64,000 bases of DNA from an uncultured Flavobacteriaceae bacterium. GTDB taxonomy: Bacteria; Bacteroidota; Bacteroidia; Flavobacteriales; Flavobacteriaceae. This document shows positions 16,775 to 26,504 of this stretch, piece after piece. Numbering within the stretch: the stretch's first letter is position 1; each line of letters starts with the position of its first letter. The translations under genes were made by a program, and so were the position numbers. The DNA lies in NCBI GenBank assembly GCA_947502635.1, contig CANNAN010000001.1, forward strand, positions 496,001 through 560,000. The letters are read 5' to 3'. The notes beneath the pieces are model-generated. The model was given only the letters and a program-made list of their open reading frames with translations, had not been told where the DNA came from and searched no databases.

Positions 16775-19411
16775 ATGTTGAAACCAATAAATAAAAAAGT
16801 AATTTTTCTGCTTTTCACGCTCTATTCCTGTTTGATAATAGCGCAGCAAAAATTTTCGACAGCAGGTTTTTTCGAAGTTGAAAATAGTAACCGATCTGTA
16901 TTTGATTTTAACCAAGGATGGCGTTTTTACAAAGGAGACGTCAAAGATGCTGAGTTGTTTATTTTCGATGATTCTAACTGGGAAGCAGCAAGCTTGCCCC
17001 ATGGTTTAGAAACTTTACCAGAAAATGCCAGCGGCGGAAGAAACTATCAAGGAAAGGCTTGGTATAGAAAGGTATTTAATTTAAAAAAGAATAATGAAGA
17101 AAAAGTATACCTGTATTTCGAAGCAGTTATGGGGGAGGCCAAAGTATGGGTTAATGGTCATTTGGTAGCAGAACACTATGGAGGCTATTTACCTTTTGCT
17201 GCCGATGTGACTAGTGTACTAAACGAAAATGGTAAAAATATTGTTGCTGTTATGGCAGATAATAGTGATAGTAAGCTATATCCGCCAGGGAAACACCAAT
17301 CTGGTCTGGATTTTAGTTATTTAGGAGGGATCTATAGAGATACTTATTTAATAAAAACAGGAGCGGTACATGTTACTTTGCCTCAATTAAGTAAAACCGA
17401 AGCAGGTGGAGGTGTTTTTGTAGGTACGCTTGATGTTAATGGTAATAATGCAACATTAGGTGTTCGAACCGAAGTAGCAAACCATTCTAAACAAAAACAG
17501 ACCATTACGGTTAAACACGTACTGGAGAATATTGATTACAAGTCAATTAAATCGGTTACGCAAACCATAAAATTAGGTGCAAATAAAACAGGGCAGCTTG
17601 TTAAGGAATTTGAGGCTGAAAATATAAAACTCTGGCATCCCGATACTCCAAATTTGCATTATTTGAGAACAGATATTATTGTAGATGGAAAAACTGTAGA
17701 CCAAATGCGAACCCGTTTCGGGATTCGGTTGTTCGAAATGAAAGGTTCTGAAGGGCTATTTGTCAATAAGAAATACATAGGAAAAAAATTAGTAGGTGTC
17801 AATCGGCATCAAGATTATGCTTACGTTGGTAATGCCTTGCCAAATTCAGCCCATTACAGAGATGTTAAATTGCTTAGAGAAGGAGGTAGCCATATAATAA
17901 GAGTAGGACACTACCCCCAAGACGATGCTTTTTATGATGCATGTGATGAATTGGGAATGTTAACAACCACAGCAAACCCTGGATGGCACTTTTTTAATTT
18001 CAAAAACAAAATTTTTGAAGAACGCTTATATGAAGATACTCGTAATTTAGTTAGAAAAGACAGAAACAGACCTTCAATCTTGCTGTGGGAAACGGCATTA
18101 AACGAAACACCCTCACAACCAGATTACGCCATGAATAACATGCATAAAGCCGCACATGCAGAATATCCTTTCCCAGGAATGTTTACGGTTACAGATCATG
18201 ACGAAGCAAAAAAAGGTGGATTAGATGTTTTTTATCATGGCAACGACAAAAATGTGAATTCATTCAATAGAGAGTTTGGAGATGGAGGAGAAGTTGACGA
18301 TTGGTATTCTCAAAATTCCATAGTTAGAGTAAAAAGAGCATGGGGTGAAAAAGCAATGTTAAACCAATCTTTGAGGCAAGCAAAATATTTATCCAGTAAG
18401 TTTAAAACTAACAGGGTACGTTTAGGTGGTGCTATGTGGGCAGGGATAGACCATCAAAGAGGATATCACCCAGATCCATTTTTAGGAGGACATTTAAATG
18501 TTTTACGTTTACCTCGCTATACCTATTATTTATATCAAAGTCAAAACGCACCAGACTATAAACTAGATGGTATTGAAACGGGCCCTATGATATACATCAC
18601 TAATGAACTGACTCAGTTGTCACCTAATGATGTTGTTATTTACAGTAACTGTGATGAAATAAAATTAACATGGATGGGTAAAGATTATGGTATACAAAAA
18701 CCATCTACAGATTCTAAATTTGCAGGATTACCTCACCCACCGTTCATCTTTAAAAACGTTTTCTTTTTAGATAGTATAAGACACAGAAAAGGTGATGAAA
18801 AAGGCGCTATTAAATACATGTATGCCGAAGGTTTAATTGATGGCAAAGTTGTTTTAAAAGAAACCAAACCATACCCTGAAAGATCTGAAAAGTTACAAGT
18901 ATCAATAGCTGGAGAAGGTTTAGATTTAATAGCAAATGGTTCAGATTTTATTCCAGTTAGAGCAACTATAGTAGATAAAAATAATACAAAAAAAGTACTA
19001 GCTGAAGAGCATGTGTATTTCGAAGTAGAAGGACCTGCAGAGGTTATTGGCGGGATACAAAATTTTGGAAACCCAGCAAAGTCTTCTTTTGGAGTTGCTA
19101 CGGCCTTAATTCGGGCAACTACAACTCCTGGAAAGATAACTGTTAGAGCATTTGTGAAAGGGCTGGAGTCTGATGAAATTACTTTTGAATCTAAGCCAGC
19201 AAAATTAAAAATGCTTTATGATGAAACATATACAATCCAATCAAAAAAAGAGAACAAGGATGTTATTATAGTAGAACAAGTAAAAAAAGAAAAATTATCT
19301 ACAGATGTTAAGGAACTTCAAGAAGAAGTTAAATCATTAAGGTTAGAATTGGTAGGTAAAAACCAAGCCTTAATGGAATTAAGAAGTAATCCTAAAGGCA
19401 ATAGAAATTAA
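16775..19411 (+). CDS. GH2 glycoside hydrolase with C-terminal coiled coil
   Basis: The frame opens at 16667 inside the previous gene; ATG 16775 gives a signal peptide (KKVIFLLFTLYSCLIIAQQ) and a 25-base gap, so it is preferred; 879 residues. The GH2 sugar-binding domain is seen in AKVWVNGHLV, and the barrel in VNRHQDYAYVG. The acid/base is Glu444 in WETALNET and the nucleophile probably Glu500 in NREFGD. Beyond two C-terminal Ig-like domains there is a lysine/glutamate-rich heptad-like tail (~840-879, KELQEEVKSLRLELVG), unusual for the family and perhaps an oligomerisation or partner-binding helix. It is the middle of three GH2 genes in one run. Exact linkage unknown; a beta-galactoside or beta-glucuronide is likely from context. 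Confidence 0.88.
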   Translation: MLKPINKKVIFLLFTLYSCLIIAQQKFSTAGFFEVENSNRSVFDFNQGWRFYKGDVKDAELFIFDDSNWEAASLPHGLETLPENASGGRNYQGKAWYRKVFNLKKNNEEKVYLYFEAVMGEAKVWVNGHLVAEHYGGYLPFAADVTSVLNENGKNIVAVMADNSDSKLYPPGKHQSGLDFSYLGGIYRDTYLIKTGAVHVTLPQLSKTEAGGGVFVGTLDVNGNNATLGVRTEVANHSKQKQTITVKHVLENIDYKSIKSVTQTIKLGANKTGQLVKEFEAENIKLWHPDTPNLHYLRTDIIVDGKTVDQMRTRFGIRLFEMKGSEGLFVNKKYIGKKLVGVNRHQDYAYVGNALPNSAHYRDVKLLREGGSHIIRVGHYPQDDAFYDACDELGMLTTTANPGWHFFNFKNKIFEERLYEDTRNLVRKDRNRPSILLWETALNETPSQPDYAMNNMHKAAHAEYPFPGMFTVTDHDEAKKGGLDVFYHGNDKNVNSFNREFGDGGEVDDWYSQNSIVRVKRAWGEKAMLNQSLRQAKYLSSKFKTNRVRLGGAMWAGIDHQRGYHPDPFLGGHLNVLRLPRYTYYLYQSQNAPDYKLDGIETGPMIYITNELTQLSPNDVVIYSNCDEIKLTWMGKDYGIQKPSTDSKFAGLPHPPFIFKNVFFLDSIRHRKGDEKGAIKYMYAEGLIDGKVVLKETKPYPERSEKLQVSIAGEGLDLIANGSDFIPVRATIVDKNNTKKVLAEEHVYFEVEGPAEVIGGIQNFGNPAKSSFGVATALIRATTTPGKITVRAFVKGLESDEITFESKPAKLKMLYDETYTIQSKKENKDVIIVEQVKKEKLSTDVKELQEEVKSLRLELVGKNQALMELRSNPKGNRN

Positions 19412-19427
19412 TGTTCAAAAATAAATT

Positions 19428-21878
19428 ATGAAATTCAATTTGCTTAAACTTTTTTTAGTTGGCTTCATTACTATAATTCATTCACAAAGCAACAAAAGGT
19501 CTTTAGTTGGAGAGCAATCAAATAGTGAACTAACGACTAGAATTACTAAAAACTTTAATAAAGACTGGAAATTTCAATTATCAGATAGTACGTCCTTCAA
19601 TGACATTGAGTTCGATGATTCAAATTGGAGAGCATTAAATGTGCCTCATGATTGGAGTATTGAATTTGACCATAATGAATCAAACTCTGGTAGAAACGCA
19701 TGGTTACCAGGAGGCATAGGATGGTACAGAAAAACAATAATAATTGCTAAAGAACAATCGAATAAAGAATTTAGAATAGAATTTGATGGGGTTTATAAAA
19801 ACTCGACGCTTTGGGTGAATGGACATTATGTGGGCAATCAACAGGACGGTTATACCAGTTTTTATTACAATATTACCCCATTTATAAATTTTGGAGGTGA
19901 AAATACCTTTGCTATCAAGGTTGACAATTCTATTCAGCCTAACTGTCGTTGGTATTCAGGTTCTGGAATCTATCGGAATGTGGGATTAACTATAACCAAC
20001 AAATTAGCCATAGAACAATGGGGAACATTTATTACCACACCAAAAGTCTCAAATAGTGGGGCAGACGTTTTAGTACAAACGGCATTACGAAATTACGCCA
20101 ATGCCTCCGAATTTATTTTAGAAACTACAATTTATAGTAGAGACGACGAGCAGGTAGGAACCATACAAACAAAAGAGTTAATCAACCGAAAAAGTTCAAA
20201 AACCATTTATCAAACCATAAATGTAGAAAATCCGAGGCTATGGTCTATTAAAAAACCTGAGCTCTATACTGTTAAAAGTAAGGTGATTATAAATAATAAA
20301 GTAGTTGATAATTATGAGACTAAATTCGGAATTAGAACCATTGATTTCGATGCTAAAAAAGGTTTTTTTCTCAATGGAGAAAATTTAAAGCTGAAAGGCG
20401 TTTGTTTACATAACGATGGAGGTGTTTTAGGGGTCGCTGTACCTATTGAAATATGGGAAAGACGCTTAAATAAACTAAAAGAAATTGGATGTAATGCTAT
20501 AAGAACAGCACATAATCCGCCATCCCCTGAATTTTTAGATTTGTGTGATACTATGGGCTTTTTAGTCATGGATGAGTTTGTTGACAAATGGAATTCAGAT
20601 AAAGCAAACAAGAAAAAAAGAAAAGGCCTTGATAATTTTTTTAATCCAAATGGTTTTGGAGACCCCTATTTTGAATTTGAATGGCAAAAAAATTATAAAG
20701 CAGCAGTAGAAAGAGATAGGAACCATCCAAGTGTGATTATGTGGAGCGTCGGTAATGAAAATCATCCACCCGAAGCAGAAGAACAATCCCAAGGTTTGAG
20801 AATGTACACATCGTTTGTTAGAAGTTTGGATGAGACACGGCCCGTTATTTCAGGAATGGAAAGGGGATTAGATAGTGATGTAAATGATAAAATTGATGCC
20901 ATAATTAAGACCTGTAGCGAAATGGATTTAATAGCATTAAATTATGGTGAACAATGGTGTCAAGACATTGGAAGCAGAAACCCAGGAATGCCTTATGTAA
21001 GTACAGAAAGTTATAGATATTTTAATAGCTCACCAGAAAAGCGTTTTGCAAATATTGAACGATCACCTTGGATTGATGTGTTGGAGAATGACCATAATAT
21101 GGGGCTTTTTCTTTGGGTTGGTGTTGATTATTTGGGAGAATCTAAAAAATTCCCAAAATTAGGTTCTAATAGTGGATTACTTGACCTTGCTGGATTCAAA
21201 AAAATAGAATCGTATTTATACCAAGCCTTTTGGTCAGAAAAACCAATGGTAAGAATAGCTGTTTACGAAGGGGATGCAGACGATTTTTCTACCTCTGGAC
21301 GCTGGGGATGGCCACCAATAAGCGAAACATGGAATTTTAAAAAAGGAGAAAAAAAGGATTTAGTAACCTACACAAATTGCGAATCGGTAAACTTATATCT
21401 TAATAATAAATTGATAGGTAATAAAAAGCTGTCAGACTTCTCAAACTGGATTATGAAGTGGCAAGATATTGCTTTTGAGAAGGGAACTCTAAAAGCCGTT
21501 GGGGTTATAAAAGGAAAAGAGGTTTGTGAATTTGAATTAAAAACAACAAGCAAGCCTTATAAAATAGACTTTAAACCTTATAATAAGCAGATAAATTCTG
21601 GAGATATAGTTCAAGTGGAAGTGTTTGTTTTAGATAAAAAGGGTATGCTTGTTTCTGATAAGCCTGTGGACTTGCATTTTAAAATAGAAGGAGATGCTAA
21701 AATATTAGGACTATCAAATGGCGATATTTATGATAATACGTCGGCTAGAAATATTGAAACTAGAAAAGCAAACAGAGGAACTTGTTTAGTGATATTAAAA
21801 ATGGACCAAGTATTGAATGACATAAAATTGGTAGTGACTGCCAAAGATCTTAAAAAAGGAGTTTTAAAACTTAAATAG
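19428..21878 (+). CDS. GH2 beta-galactosidase-type hydrolase
   Basis: 816 residues with a Sec signal (FLVGFITIIHSQ). This is a canonical Bacteroidota beta-galactosidase-type GH2: NVPHDWSIEFD and LPGGIGWYRK in the sugar-binding domain, STLWVNGHYVG, and the SGIYRNV loop. The acid/base is Glu444 in WSVGNENHPP and the nucleophile Glu527 in VSTESYRYF. Two Ig-like C-terminal domains follow, of the DUF4982 type. Unlike the two GH2 genes before it, the catalytic motifs are standard, so the three enzymes probably attack different linkages. It sits 16 bases after the previous gene and 38 before a sulfatase, in one transcription unit. Confidence 0.92.
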   Translation: MKFNLLKLFLVGFITIIHSQSNKRSLVGEQSNSELTTRITKNFNKDWKFQLSDSTSFNDIEFDDSNWRALNVPHDWSIEFDHNESNSGRNAWLPGGIGWYRKTIIIAKEQSNKEFRIEFDGVYKNSTLWVNGHYVGNQQDGYTSFYYNITPFINFGGENTFAIKVDNSIQPNCRWYSGSGIYRNVGLTITNKLAIEQWGTFITTPKVSNSGADVLVQTALRNYANASEFILETTIYSRDDEQVGTIQTKELINRKSSKTIYQTINVENPRLWSIKKPELYTVKSKVIINNKVVDNYETKFGIRTIDFDAKKGFFLNGENLKLKGVCLHNDGGVLGVAVPIEIWERRLNKLKEIGCNAIRTAHNPPSPEFLDLCDTMGFLVMDEFVDKWNSDKANKKKRKGLDNFFNPNGFGDPYFEFEWQKNYKAAVERDRNHPSVIMWSVGNENHPPEAEEQSQGLRMYTSFVRSLDETRPVISGMERGLDSDVNDKIDAIIKTCSEMDLIALNYGEQWCQDIGSRNPGMPYVSTESYRYFNSSPEKRFANIERSPWIDVLENDHNMGLFLWVGVDYLGESKKFPKLGSNSGLLDLAGFKKIESYLYQAFWSEKPMVRIAVYEGDADDFSTSGRWGWPPISETWNFKKGEKKDLVTYTNCESVNLYLNNKLIGNKKLSDFSNWIMKWQDIAFEKGTLKAVGVIKGKEVCEFELKTTSKPYKIDFKPYNKQINSGDIVQVEVFVLDKKGMLVSDKPVDLHFKIEGDAKILGLSNGDIYDNTSARNIETRKANRGTCLVILKMDQVLNDIKLVVTAKDLKKGVLKLK

Positions 21879-21916
21879 AGTTCCATATTGTTTAATATTA
21901 GTAAGTAAATAACAAA

Positions 21917-23380
21917 ATGATAAAAACAAAATTAGTTTTAGGAATTGTAGTAGGTTTAGCATTATGTGTAAGTTGTAAAAAAGCAACTCAAAGTGTTGAT
22001 GAAAGTAAAAAAGTAGAAGTAAAAAAGCCTAATATCATATATATTCTAGCAGATGATTTAGGGTATGGTGATTTAAGTTGTTACGGACAAGAGAAATTTC
22101 AAACACCAAATATCGATGCATTAGCATCGCGAGGTATAAAATTCACACAGCATTATAGCGGAGCGGCAGTTTGTGCCCCTGCACGCTCTTCATTAATTAC
22201 AGGTCAACATACAGGACATACGCCAATTCGAGGTAATAAAGAAATAATGGAAGGAAAAGGTGGGCAGGTACCTTTGCCAGCAAATTCTATTACAATAGCA
22301 GAGGTGTTAAAGGAGGCAGGGTACATCACGGGTATGTTTGGGAAATGGGGATTGGGTTTCAATGAAGGAGATCCAAATACACAGGGTTTTGATGAATTTT
22401 ATGGATATAATGATCAGAAATTGGCGCATCGTTATTATCCACCATATTTGAACCATAATCAAGAAATAGACTCTTTAAATGGCAATGATTGGACACATAA
22501 GGTAACCTATGCCCCGGATAGAATTCAAGAAGAAACCTTAAAGTTTATTGAGGCTAATAAAGACAAACCATTTTTCGCATATATCCCATCTGTAATTCCA
22601 CATGCTGAATTGATCGCTCCTAAAGATTCAATTTTCTCAAAATATGAAGATAAGTTTGAAGAAGTACCTCATAAAAAGGGAGATAATTACACATCAGATT
22701 ATGGAGATCCTAATATGGTATACTATCATTATTGTCCTCAAGAGGAACCTTATGCTATGTATGCAGCGATGGTTAGCCGATTAGATATACAGGTTGGACA
22801 GATTGTAGAGAAGCTTGAAGAATTAGGGATATCTGATAATACTATAATTATGTTTGCCAGCGATAACGGGCCAGCACGAGAAGGAGGTGCAAATCCAGAC
22901 TTTTTTAACAGTAATGGTAGGTTAAGAGGCATTAAACGTGATTTATACGAAGGCGGGATACGAAGTCCTTTTATAACAGTATGGCCTAAAAAAATAAAAG
23001 CAGGAACTGTTTCAAATCATGTGTCAGCATTTTGGGACATCATGCCGACACTGGCCGATTTGGCAGGAGTTGAAACGCCTAAGCAAAGTGATGGTATTTC
23101 TATGTTACCAACTTTTTTAGGTAATGAAAATCAAAAACAACATGAATACCTATACTGGGAGTTTAATGTGAGAGGTGGAAGAAAAGCCGTTAGAAAAGGA
23201 AACTGGAAAGGAGTTTGGTATAATATCAATAAAAAGAAACAAGGTCGTTTTGAATTATATGATTTATCAAAAGACTTATCTGAAGAAAATAATATAGCAG
23301 AAGAATACCCTCAAATAGTAGAAGAACTTAAAAGTTTGATGAATGAAGCAAGTGTAGCATCAGATTTGTTTTCTTTTTAG
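21917..23380 (+). CDS. S1-family sulfatase lipoprotein (arylsulfatase A-like)
   Basis: 487 residues with a lipoprotein signal (LALCVSC, Cys20). Motifs are LADDLGYGD, CAPARSSLITGQHTGH with the formylglycine precursor Cys86 in the CxPxR variant CAPAR, GKWGLG in place of GKWHLG, FASDNGPAREGG and RDLYEGGIRSP. The sulfatase fold is intact through the C-terminal subdomain (LYDLSKDLSEENNIA). As the last gene of the cluster before a strong terminator, it probably shares a transcript with the sulfatase-GH2 run that begins at 10019. It is the fifth sulfatase counted from the left edge. Confidence 0.92.
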   Translation: MIKTKLVLGIVVGLALCVSCKKATQSVDESKKVEVKKPNIIYILADDLGYGDLSCYGQEKFQTPNIDALASRGIKFTQHYSGAAVCAPARSSLITGQHTGHTPIRGNKEIMEGKGGQVPLPANSITIAEVLKEAGYITGMFGKWGLGFNEGDPNTQGFDEFYGYNDQKLAHRYYPPYLNHNQEIDSLNGNDWTHKVTYAPDRIQEETLKFIEANKDKPFFAYIPSVIPHAELIAPKDSIFSKYEDKFEEVPHKKGDNYTSDYGDPNMVYYHYCPQEEPYAMYAAMVSRLDIQVGQIVEKLEELGISDNTIIMFASDNGPAREGGANPDFFNSNGRLRGIKRDLYEGGIRSPFITVWPKKIKAGTVSNHVSAFWDIMPTLADLAGVETPKQSDGISMLPTFLGNENQKQHEYLYWEFNVRGGRKAVRKGNWKGVWYNINKKKQGRFELYDLSKDLSEENNIAEEYPQIVEELKSLMNEASVASDLFSF

Positions 23381-23464
23381 TACTAACGACATGCTTAATT
23401 GAATTAATAACTATGATATTAAAAAATAAAATGGATCACTAGATTTTTAGTCTAGAGCCTGTCC

Positions 23465-23503
23465 AAAAAGAGCCTTGTCAAAAGTTTTGATAAAGCTCTT
23501 TTT
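23465..23503 (+). terminator. Rho-independent terminator after the sulfatase-GH2 operon
   Basis: Arms AAAAAGAGC (23465-23473) and GCTCTTTTT (23495-23503) are exact complements, and an inner pair TCAAAA/TTTTGA extends the stem. The tail is T-rich. It lies 84 bases after the last sulfatase stop and closes the left cluster. Confidence 0.8.
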
Positions 23504-23553
23504 GTTTACTGTCAGAATATTAAACACTAAAAAAGAGTTCTATGAAAATTAGT

Positions 23554-23561
23554 TAGCTTTG
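23554..23561 (+). promoter_or_regulatory. Candidate -7 box for the Y_Y_Y/LuxR regulator gene
   Basis: TAGCTTTG fits TAnnTTTG exactly and lies 94 bases before the regulator start, downstream of the terminator at 23465-23503. The -33 element is not clear, so confidence is moderate at best. Confidence 0.4.
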
Positions 23562-23655
23562 TAAACATACCCTCAATTTTTAACCCCAAAACTTTAAACT
23601 AGTTTAAAGTTTTTCAGCTTAGTAAATAGTTGGTTATAAATTAAATGTTAATTAT

Positions 23656-26457
23656 ATGGCAGTAAAATTCAAATATTTTTCTCTTTTAATTTGTATATTT
23701 TTATTCCAGAGTAAATTATATTCTCAATACACACCATATTTTAAAAATTATTCTTTATCTGAATTTAATGCTGGTAATCAAAATTGGGGTGTATCCATAT
23801 CAGATGGTGGAAAACTTTATGTAGCTAATAATAATGGCTTACTAGAGTTTGATGGCATAAATTGGAATTTTAATGAATTGCCAAATAAAACCATTATAAG
23901 ATCTGTTTTAGCCCATAAAGAACTTATATATACAGGTTCTTATGAAGAATTTGGTTATTGGAGTAGAAACGTTAAAGGGAAATTAGTATATACATCATTA
24001 AATAGTTTAATTGAAAAACAGCCACAATTAAACGAAGAGTTTTGGCAGATTTTATCTCATGAGGATACTATAATGTTTAGGTCTTTTTTAAATCTCTATA
24101 TATACAAAAACGGAAAAATTACGTCTATAAAGCCCGCTTCTACTATAATTTCTATTGATATCGTTAATGATGTTATTTATATATCCTCTTTAAAACATGG
24201 TATTTTTATTTTACGTGAAGATCATTTACTTCCATATATAAATGGCTCATTACTCAAAGAAACTAAAGTAATAAACATTTCAAACCACAAAAACAAACTA
24301 TTAATATCTACCGCTTTAAAAGGAAGTTTTATTTATTCCGAAAACCAATTGACTTCATGGAATACAGAAATAAATGACATTATAAAAAAGCACCAACTTA
24401 ATAGTTTTTCTAAATTAAAAAATGGAAATATGATTTTTGGGACTATTAAAAATGGAATTTACATTTCTAATAGTCAAGGAAAAGTATTGTATCATATTAA
24501 TAAAGAAAATGGCCTAATAAATAATACTATTTTATGTCAAACTGTAGATGAAAAATCAAAACTATATGTTGGTTTGGACAATGGAATAGCTTCAGTAGAT
24601 TTGAGTAGCCCTTATTCTTTTTTTAACGATAATTCAGGGAAATTAGGAGCTGTTTATGATATAATCAATTACGAACAGACAACATATATTGGCAGTAATA
24701 CAGGGTTATTCTATATCGATAAAGAAAATAACTTGCAATTTATTGAAGAGTCTCAAGGTCAGGTCTGGTCTTTAAATAAAATAAAAGGGGATTTGTTTTG
24801 TGGGCATAATAATGGAACCTATTTGGTGAAAAACAAAAAACTTATAAAAAAGATATCTAATAGTACTGGAGGATGGACAATTAAGAAAGTCCCAGAAGAA
24901 AACAATACATACATTCAAGGAACTTATACAGGTTTGGTTAAATACGAGAAACTTAAGGGGAATTGGAATGTAAAACATTTAGGAGAACCAACCATTCCTA
25001 TTAAATATTTAGTTTTTGAGGATCAATATACAGCATGGCTGGCACATGCTTATAAGGGGTTGTTTAGAGTGAAATTTGATAAAAACCATAATCAGATTAT
25101 AAGTGTTGTACCCTATGAAAAGAAAGGGCTTAATTCTGAGTTTAATATTAGAGTTTATAAAATTAAAAACGATATATGCTTTAAAACTAATGAAGGATGG
25201 CTAAAATATGAATCACTAATAGATAGCATTATTCCTTTTGATTTATTGAATGAAAGTTTTGGAGATGAAGCTTATTTAATCTCGGAAGAAAATAATAATG
25301 AATTAGCAATTAAAAATAACAAGGATAAAATTTATATAGAATCATTAATAGAAGGTGAGGCTGATTTGCATATTCCAAGTAGTTATTTTAAAGATAGGCT
25401 CATTGTAGGTTCAGAAAAAATTTCAAAAATAAATGATTCATTATATACACTAAATCTTTATGGTGGTTTTATGAATGTTAACAAAAATAATTATTCTCAC
25501 ACAAGCACCTTATATAAACCAATAATAGAAAATATAAAGGTAGGAGATAATTTTATAGATATAGACCATAAAATAGTCTTTGATTTTCCTTTCAATGAAG
25601 ATATTAATATAACGATATCTTCCGCTAAATCTTCAAATCATTTTTTTGAGTATGCCCTAACTGCAAATGATTCTATAGAATGGATAAAAACAGAAAATGG
25701 GAAGATAAAGTTGTCAAATTTAAATAATGGAGCTTATTCTTTACATTTTAAGACAGTTAATAGTTTAGGTAATGCTTCAGATAGTCAAGAGATAAACTTT
25801 ACTGTTCTACCTCCATGGTATAAAAATAATATAGGTATCGCTTTATATGGTATCACAGTTATTTTAATTATTCTGCTATTTTACAAACTACATAAAAGAA
25901 AGATAGCTAAAGAGCAAAGACTTTTAGAAGAAAAGTTTTCAAAGGAGCAGGAAGATATTCTGAAGGAAAAAGCCATTGAAAACGAAAAGAAAATTGTTCA
26001 GCTAAGAAACCAATCTTTAAAAAATGAAGTGACACTAAAAAGTAAACAGCTAGCGAATACAGCAATGGCTTTGGTTAAAAAAAATGAGTCTATGCTGGAA
26101 ATTAAAGATGAGTTAGAAAAACAAAAAACAGGATTTACAAACTTATTAGCATATAAACATCTTCTACGTAAAATTGATAATTCAATAGGGCATGAAGATG
26201 AATGGGAGATTTTTGAGTATAATTTTAATCAGGTTCATGAAGAATTTTTTAACCAATTAAAAAGTAAGCATCCCCAATTAACCCATAAAGATTTGAAGAT
26301 CTGTGCCTACATCAAAATGAATTTATTAACTAAAGAAATAGCACCGTTAATGAATGTGTCAATAAGAGGTCTAGAAACTCACAGATATAGATTAAAACGT
26401 AAGCTAAATTTAGAAAATGATAAATCTCTGGGTGATTATTTAAAGAATTTTAAATAA
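23656..26457 (+). CDS. Membrane-anchored beta-propeller / Y_Y_Y / LuxR-type HTH regulator
   Basis: 933 residues. A signal peptide (FSLLICIFLFQSKLYSQ) is followed by a ~620-residue periplasmic sensor made of propeller-like repeats (GNQNWGVSISDGGKLYVANNNGLLEFDG and similar). A Y_Y_Y (triple tyrosine) domain follows at ~625-715, then one membrane helix at ~725-745 (GIALYGITVILIILLFYKL). The cytoplasmic part is a coiled coil (~750-835) and a LuxR-like helix-turn-helix at ~870-933 (LTKEIAPLMNVSIRGLETH). Unlike hybrid two-component systems it has no histidine kinase or receiver domain, so sensing appears to reach DNA directly through the coiled coil. Its place just before susC/D suggests it senses the imported oligosaccharide. 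The repeated TACGTCA sites at 26505-26602 are candidate targets. Confidence 0.85.
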   Translation: MAVKFKYFSLLICIFLFQSKLYSQYTPYFKNYSLSEFNAGNQNWGVSISDGGKLYVANNNGLLEFDGINWNFNELPNKTIIRSVLAHKELIYTGSYEEFGYWSRNVKGKLVYTSLNSLIEKQPQLNEEFWQILSHEDTIMFRSFLNLYIYKNGKITSIKPASTIISIDIVNDVIYISSLKHGIFILREDHLLPYINGSLLKETKVINISNHKNKLLISTALKGSFIYSENQLTSWNTEINDIIKKHQLNSFSKLKNGNMIFGTIKNGIYISNSQGKVLYHINKENGLINNTILCQTVDEKSKLYVGLDNGIASVDLSSPYSFFNDNSGKLGAVYDIINYEQTTYIGSNTGLFYIDKENNLQFIEESQGQVWSLNKIKGDLFCGHNNGTYLVKNKKLIKKISNSTGGWTIKKVPEENNTYIQGTYTGLVKYEKLKGNWNVKHLGEPTIPIKYLVFEDQYTAWLAHAYKGLFRVKFDKNHNQIISVVPYEKKGLNSEFNIRVYKIKNDICFKTNEGWLKYESLIDSIIPFDLLNESFGDEAYLISEENNNELAIKNNKDKIYIESLIEGEADLHIPSSYFKDRLIVGSEKISKINDSLYTLNLYGGFMNVNKNNYSHTSTLYKPIIENIKVGDNFIDIDHKIVFDFPFNEDINITISSAKSSNHFFEYALTANDSIEWIKTENGKIKLSNLNNGAYSLHFKTVNSLGNASDSQEINFTVLPPWYKNNIGIALYGITVILIILLFYKLHKRKIAKEQRLLEEKFSKEQEDILKEKAIENEKKIVQLRNQSLKNEVTLKSKQLANTAMALVKKNESMLEIKDELEKQKTGFTNLLAYKHLLRKIDNSIGHEDEWEIFEYNFNQVHEEFFNQLKSKHPQLTHKDLKICAYIKMNLLTKEIAPLMNVSIRGLETHRYRLKRKLNLENDKSLGDYLKNFK

Positions 26458-26504
26458 ACAGAGTCTAAATCACTTAGAAATCATTTTAATGACTACGCCA
26501 AAGA

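Noticed and set aside
23442-23458. CTAGA/TCTAG mini hairpin before the main terminator
   Set aside because: Only five base pairs, with no tail; the strong stem at 23465-23503 explains termination.
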